64,000 nt of DNA. Source: JAXGPP01 sp040766885 (lineage in GTDB: Bacteria > Planctomycetota > Planctomycetia > Pirellulales > Thermoguttaceae). A model generated the notes under the pieces. The model was not told the DNA's origin, did no database searches, and worked only from the letters and a program-made list of their open reading frames with translations. The position numbers and the translations under genes were made by a program. The DNA is taken from the NCBI GenBank assembly GCA_040766885.1, contig JAXGPP010000003.1, positions 1 through 64,000 on the forward strand, written 5' to 3'. Numbering within the stretch: the first letter of the stretch is position 1; each line of letters begins with the position of its first letter. Shown one piece after another: positions 62,479-64,000 of the stretch.

Positions 62479-64000
62479 ATGATAGCAGCGAGATTCGCGC
62501 ACTCTGTTCTGTTGCTGATTCTGTCTGCTTGCCCCTTGACCGCGGCGGAGTTCCGGCCGGCTGCCGTGTGGACTGATGCGGAGTGGTATCCCACTCCACC
62601 GGGACGGTATGCTCCGGAGAGGATGATCGACGGCGACTTGGGCACCTACGCTTGCCTGCTGGACGACACGCGCACTGGCAAGGACCCGCGAGTCTGCCCG
62701 CCACTGGCCGCGGCGCCGGTTACCGCCACCTTTGTGCTGGATCTGGGAGCGGAACGCTCGGTCTCGGGGATGCGCTTCGTGGCGCGCAACGCCTGGGTTT
62801 ACGTGCTGGCGAAGAACATAACCGTATCCGCGTGCTCCGACCCGCAGGGCCGCGAGCAAGCCCGGCCGCTGGTCGAGGCACTGGAACTCCCCGCCACGTC
62901 CAATTCCAACTCCGCCTTTGCGGAGTGGCCGCCGGTCACAACGCGTTACCTCAAGGTGCGCGTCAACGACTCGTACCAGAAGCGATATCCCGGCCCGTGG
63001 CTGCCGGAGGCGCAACTTCCGTGGTCGCGCAAGGTGGGGCTTCCGACCGCAGGCGACGGCGCGAACCTCAACATCCAGATCGCCGAAGTCACGTGCTACG
63101 ACGCCCGGCCGGCTGATTACCCCGTCAAGAACCCGCCGGAGGTCCCCTTCCCCTACCACCGCCTCCAGCGCGACTGGCTCTATCAGGACGCCGGGCTCGA
63201 CATTTCCCGCGTCTTCACATCGTCGGCCGGCTCCGAGGTGGAGCGTTCGCTCGTCGAGAAGGCTCTGACCGACGCTCCCGACAGCGATCCTGACCGCAGC
63301 CTGCTGCGGCTGCGGCTGGATGAACTCGCCCGAGCGGAAGCGCCCGGTTGCGATCCGCGCTGGCAATCGCTGTATTTCGACTCCTGCGCCGCGCGGCGCC
63401 GGTCGCGCCTCGAGGCGGTTCGAGAAAAGACCACCCGGTTCGTCTACGCCAAGCATTCCATATTCGGCTGCATGCAGGGGCTCGTGGGGAAATACGACAT
63501 CCCCGACGAGCAGATCCGCGACTACACATTCGGCTTCCAGAAAGGCGGCCAACTCTGCCTGGGGACTCTCGAGCCCGACGGCACCGTCAAACATGAAGTG
63601 CTGCTCGAAAAACCGGAGGGCGCCATCTGCTATCCCAACGTCTCGTGGGACGCGCAAACCCTCGTCTTCTCGATGCGCGACAACTTCGAGACCGACTCCT
63701 ACTACCTCTACACGATGGACCTGGCGACACGTCGGGTGGAGCAGATTACCTTCCCCATTCTCAAGGACGGCAAGCCTCTGCACGTCGCCGACTGCGAGCC
63801 GACGTTCCTGCCGGATGGTCGCATCGTCTTCACGTCGACGCGCGGCGTGCATATCAGCGACTGCTGGTACCGCGCCGGCGGCAACATCTATTGCTGCGAC
63901 GCCGATGGCGGCAACATCCGCCGCCTGACGTTCGACCAGCTCATGACGAACCTTCCCCAGGTCCTGGAGGACGGCCGCATCGTCTTCACCCGGTGGGAAT
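62479..64000 (+). CDS. secreted discoidin-like + PD40 beta-propeller protein, partial at right edge
   Basis: At least 507 residues; the frame is still open at the last base. The start ATG follows TGAGGAGTTGGACT. The leader MIAARFAHSVLLLILSACPL is followed by an F5/8-type (discoidin-like) domain at about 25-210 (RMIDGDLGTYACLLDD, FVLDLGAERSVSGMRFVARN). The rest fits the planctomycete group annotated by similarity to the hydrazine synthase alpha middle domain: YAKHSIFGCMQGLVGKYDIP, CYPNVSWDAQTLVFSMRDNF, CEPTFLPDGRIVFTSTRG, NIYCCDADGGNIRRLTFD and LPQVLEDGRIVFTRWE, which are PD40 propeller blades. It is not hydrazine synthase itself. Role unknown. Confidence 0.8.
   Translation, partial: MIAARFAHSVLLLILSACPLTAAEFRPAAVWTDAEWYPTPPGRYAPERMIDGDLGTYACLLDDTRTGKDPRVCPPLAAAPVTATFVLDLGAERSVSGMRFVARNAWVYVLAKNITVSACSDPQGREQARPLVEALELPATSNSNSAFAEWPPVTTRYLKVRVNDSYQKRYPGPWLPEAQLPWSRKVGLPTAGDGANLNIQIAEVTCYDARPADYPVKNPPEVPFPYHRLQRDWLYQDAGLDISRVFTSSAGSEVERSLVEKALTDAPDSDPDRSLLRLRLDELARAEAPGCDPRWQSLYFDSCAARRRSRLEAVREKTTRFVYAKHSIFGCMQGLVGKYDIPDEQIRDYTFGFQKGGQLCLGTLEPDGTVKHEVLLEKPEGAICYPNVSWDAQTLVFSMRDNFETDSYYLYTMDLATRRVEQITFPILKDGKPLHVADCEPTFLPDGRIVFTSTRGVHISDCWYRAGGNIYCCDADGGNIRRLTFDQLMTNLPQVLEDGRIVFTRWE

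Noticed and set aside
62479..64000. hydrazine synthase alpha subunit
   Set aside because: Only the middle propeller-like part resembles it; the N-terminal discoidin-like domain and lack of seen heme CxxCH motifs argue against an anammox enzyme.

Overview
This is GC-rich chromosomal DNA from a planctomycete, most likely of the Pirellulales type. The evidence is gene content: several 3-keto-disaccharide hydrolase-like (DUF1080) secreted proteins, two DUF1559 pilin-like proteins, a sulfatase, two FG-GAP/ASPIC-UnbV (CRTAC1-type) proteins each paired with a TPR protein, Tat-exported oxidoreductases and enolase-superfamily enzymes, a lipoprotein with a carboxypeptidase-regulatory-like fold, and a discoidin/PD40 protein running off the right edge. 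The lifestyle suggested is degradation of complex, partly sulfated and rhamnose-containing polysaccharide.

Layout. 0-22 kb is ordinary chromosome: two DUF1080 proteins, a remnant of a REP-associated (Y1) transposase, large secreted proteins of unknown role, an SGNH hydrolase, a Uma2 nuclease-fold protein, a stand-alone receiver, tRNA-Arg(CCT), a signal-peptide-bearing methyltransferase, a Gfo/Idh/MocA oxidoreductase, a translationally coupled three-gene operon (membrane protein, ATP-grasp ligase, unknown), a GH78 rhamnosidase with one frameshift, and a small DUF6496/CsbD stress pair. 22-30.4 kb holds a sulfatase split by an IS1634-type element, then a DUF1080 protein, a serine hydrolase and citrate synthase. 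From about 23.48 to 29.6 kb every gene, including citrate synthase and the IS, carries many one-base indels, which looks like a stretch of poor sequence rather than decay. 30.4-33.7 kb has an alcohol dehydrogenase and a Tat-exported sugar-active-type protein.

33,683-41,874 is an integrated genetic element inserted in the 3' end of tRNA-His. It is bounded by a perfect 49-bp repeat and carries an AlpA-like excisionase, a DUF669-like protein, an archaeo-eukaryotic-type primase, a DnaB/RecA-fold ATPase and a winged-helix protein in one operon whose genes overlap at ATGA junctions, then an inverted-repeat-rich gap, a Xre repressor and a tyrosine integrase. The main novelty is that the attachment site lies inside the integrase reading frame. 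In the integrated state the ORF runs through attR into host DNA. In the circular state it would read in frame through att into 96 codons now stranded at the left end beside attL, giving a 652-residue integrase. Integration therefore cuts the integrase gene. The element also carries its own tRNA terminator at the same 7-nt distance from att as the displaced host terminator, and a 25-bp repeat just inside each end that could be the integrase arm sites.

41.9-64 kb is chromosome again: a creatininase-family enzyme and a glycosidase-like protein facing away from each other across a LacI-type palindrome; a signalling group (methanogen_OD1 protein, hybrid histidine kinase with a FixL-like heme PAS, and a histidine-kinase-like ATPase); two paralogous TPR + CRTAC1 gene pairs with a DUF1559 gene and a lipoprotein between them; a second, intact copy of the IS1634-type element inserted precisely in that DUF1559 gene with a 6-bp target duplication; and finally two Tat-exported proteins (one enolase superfamily) and the truncated discoidin/PD40 protein.
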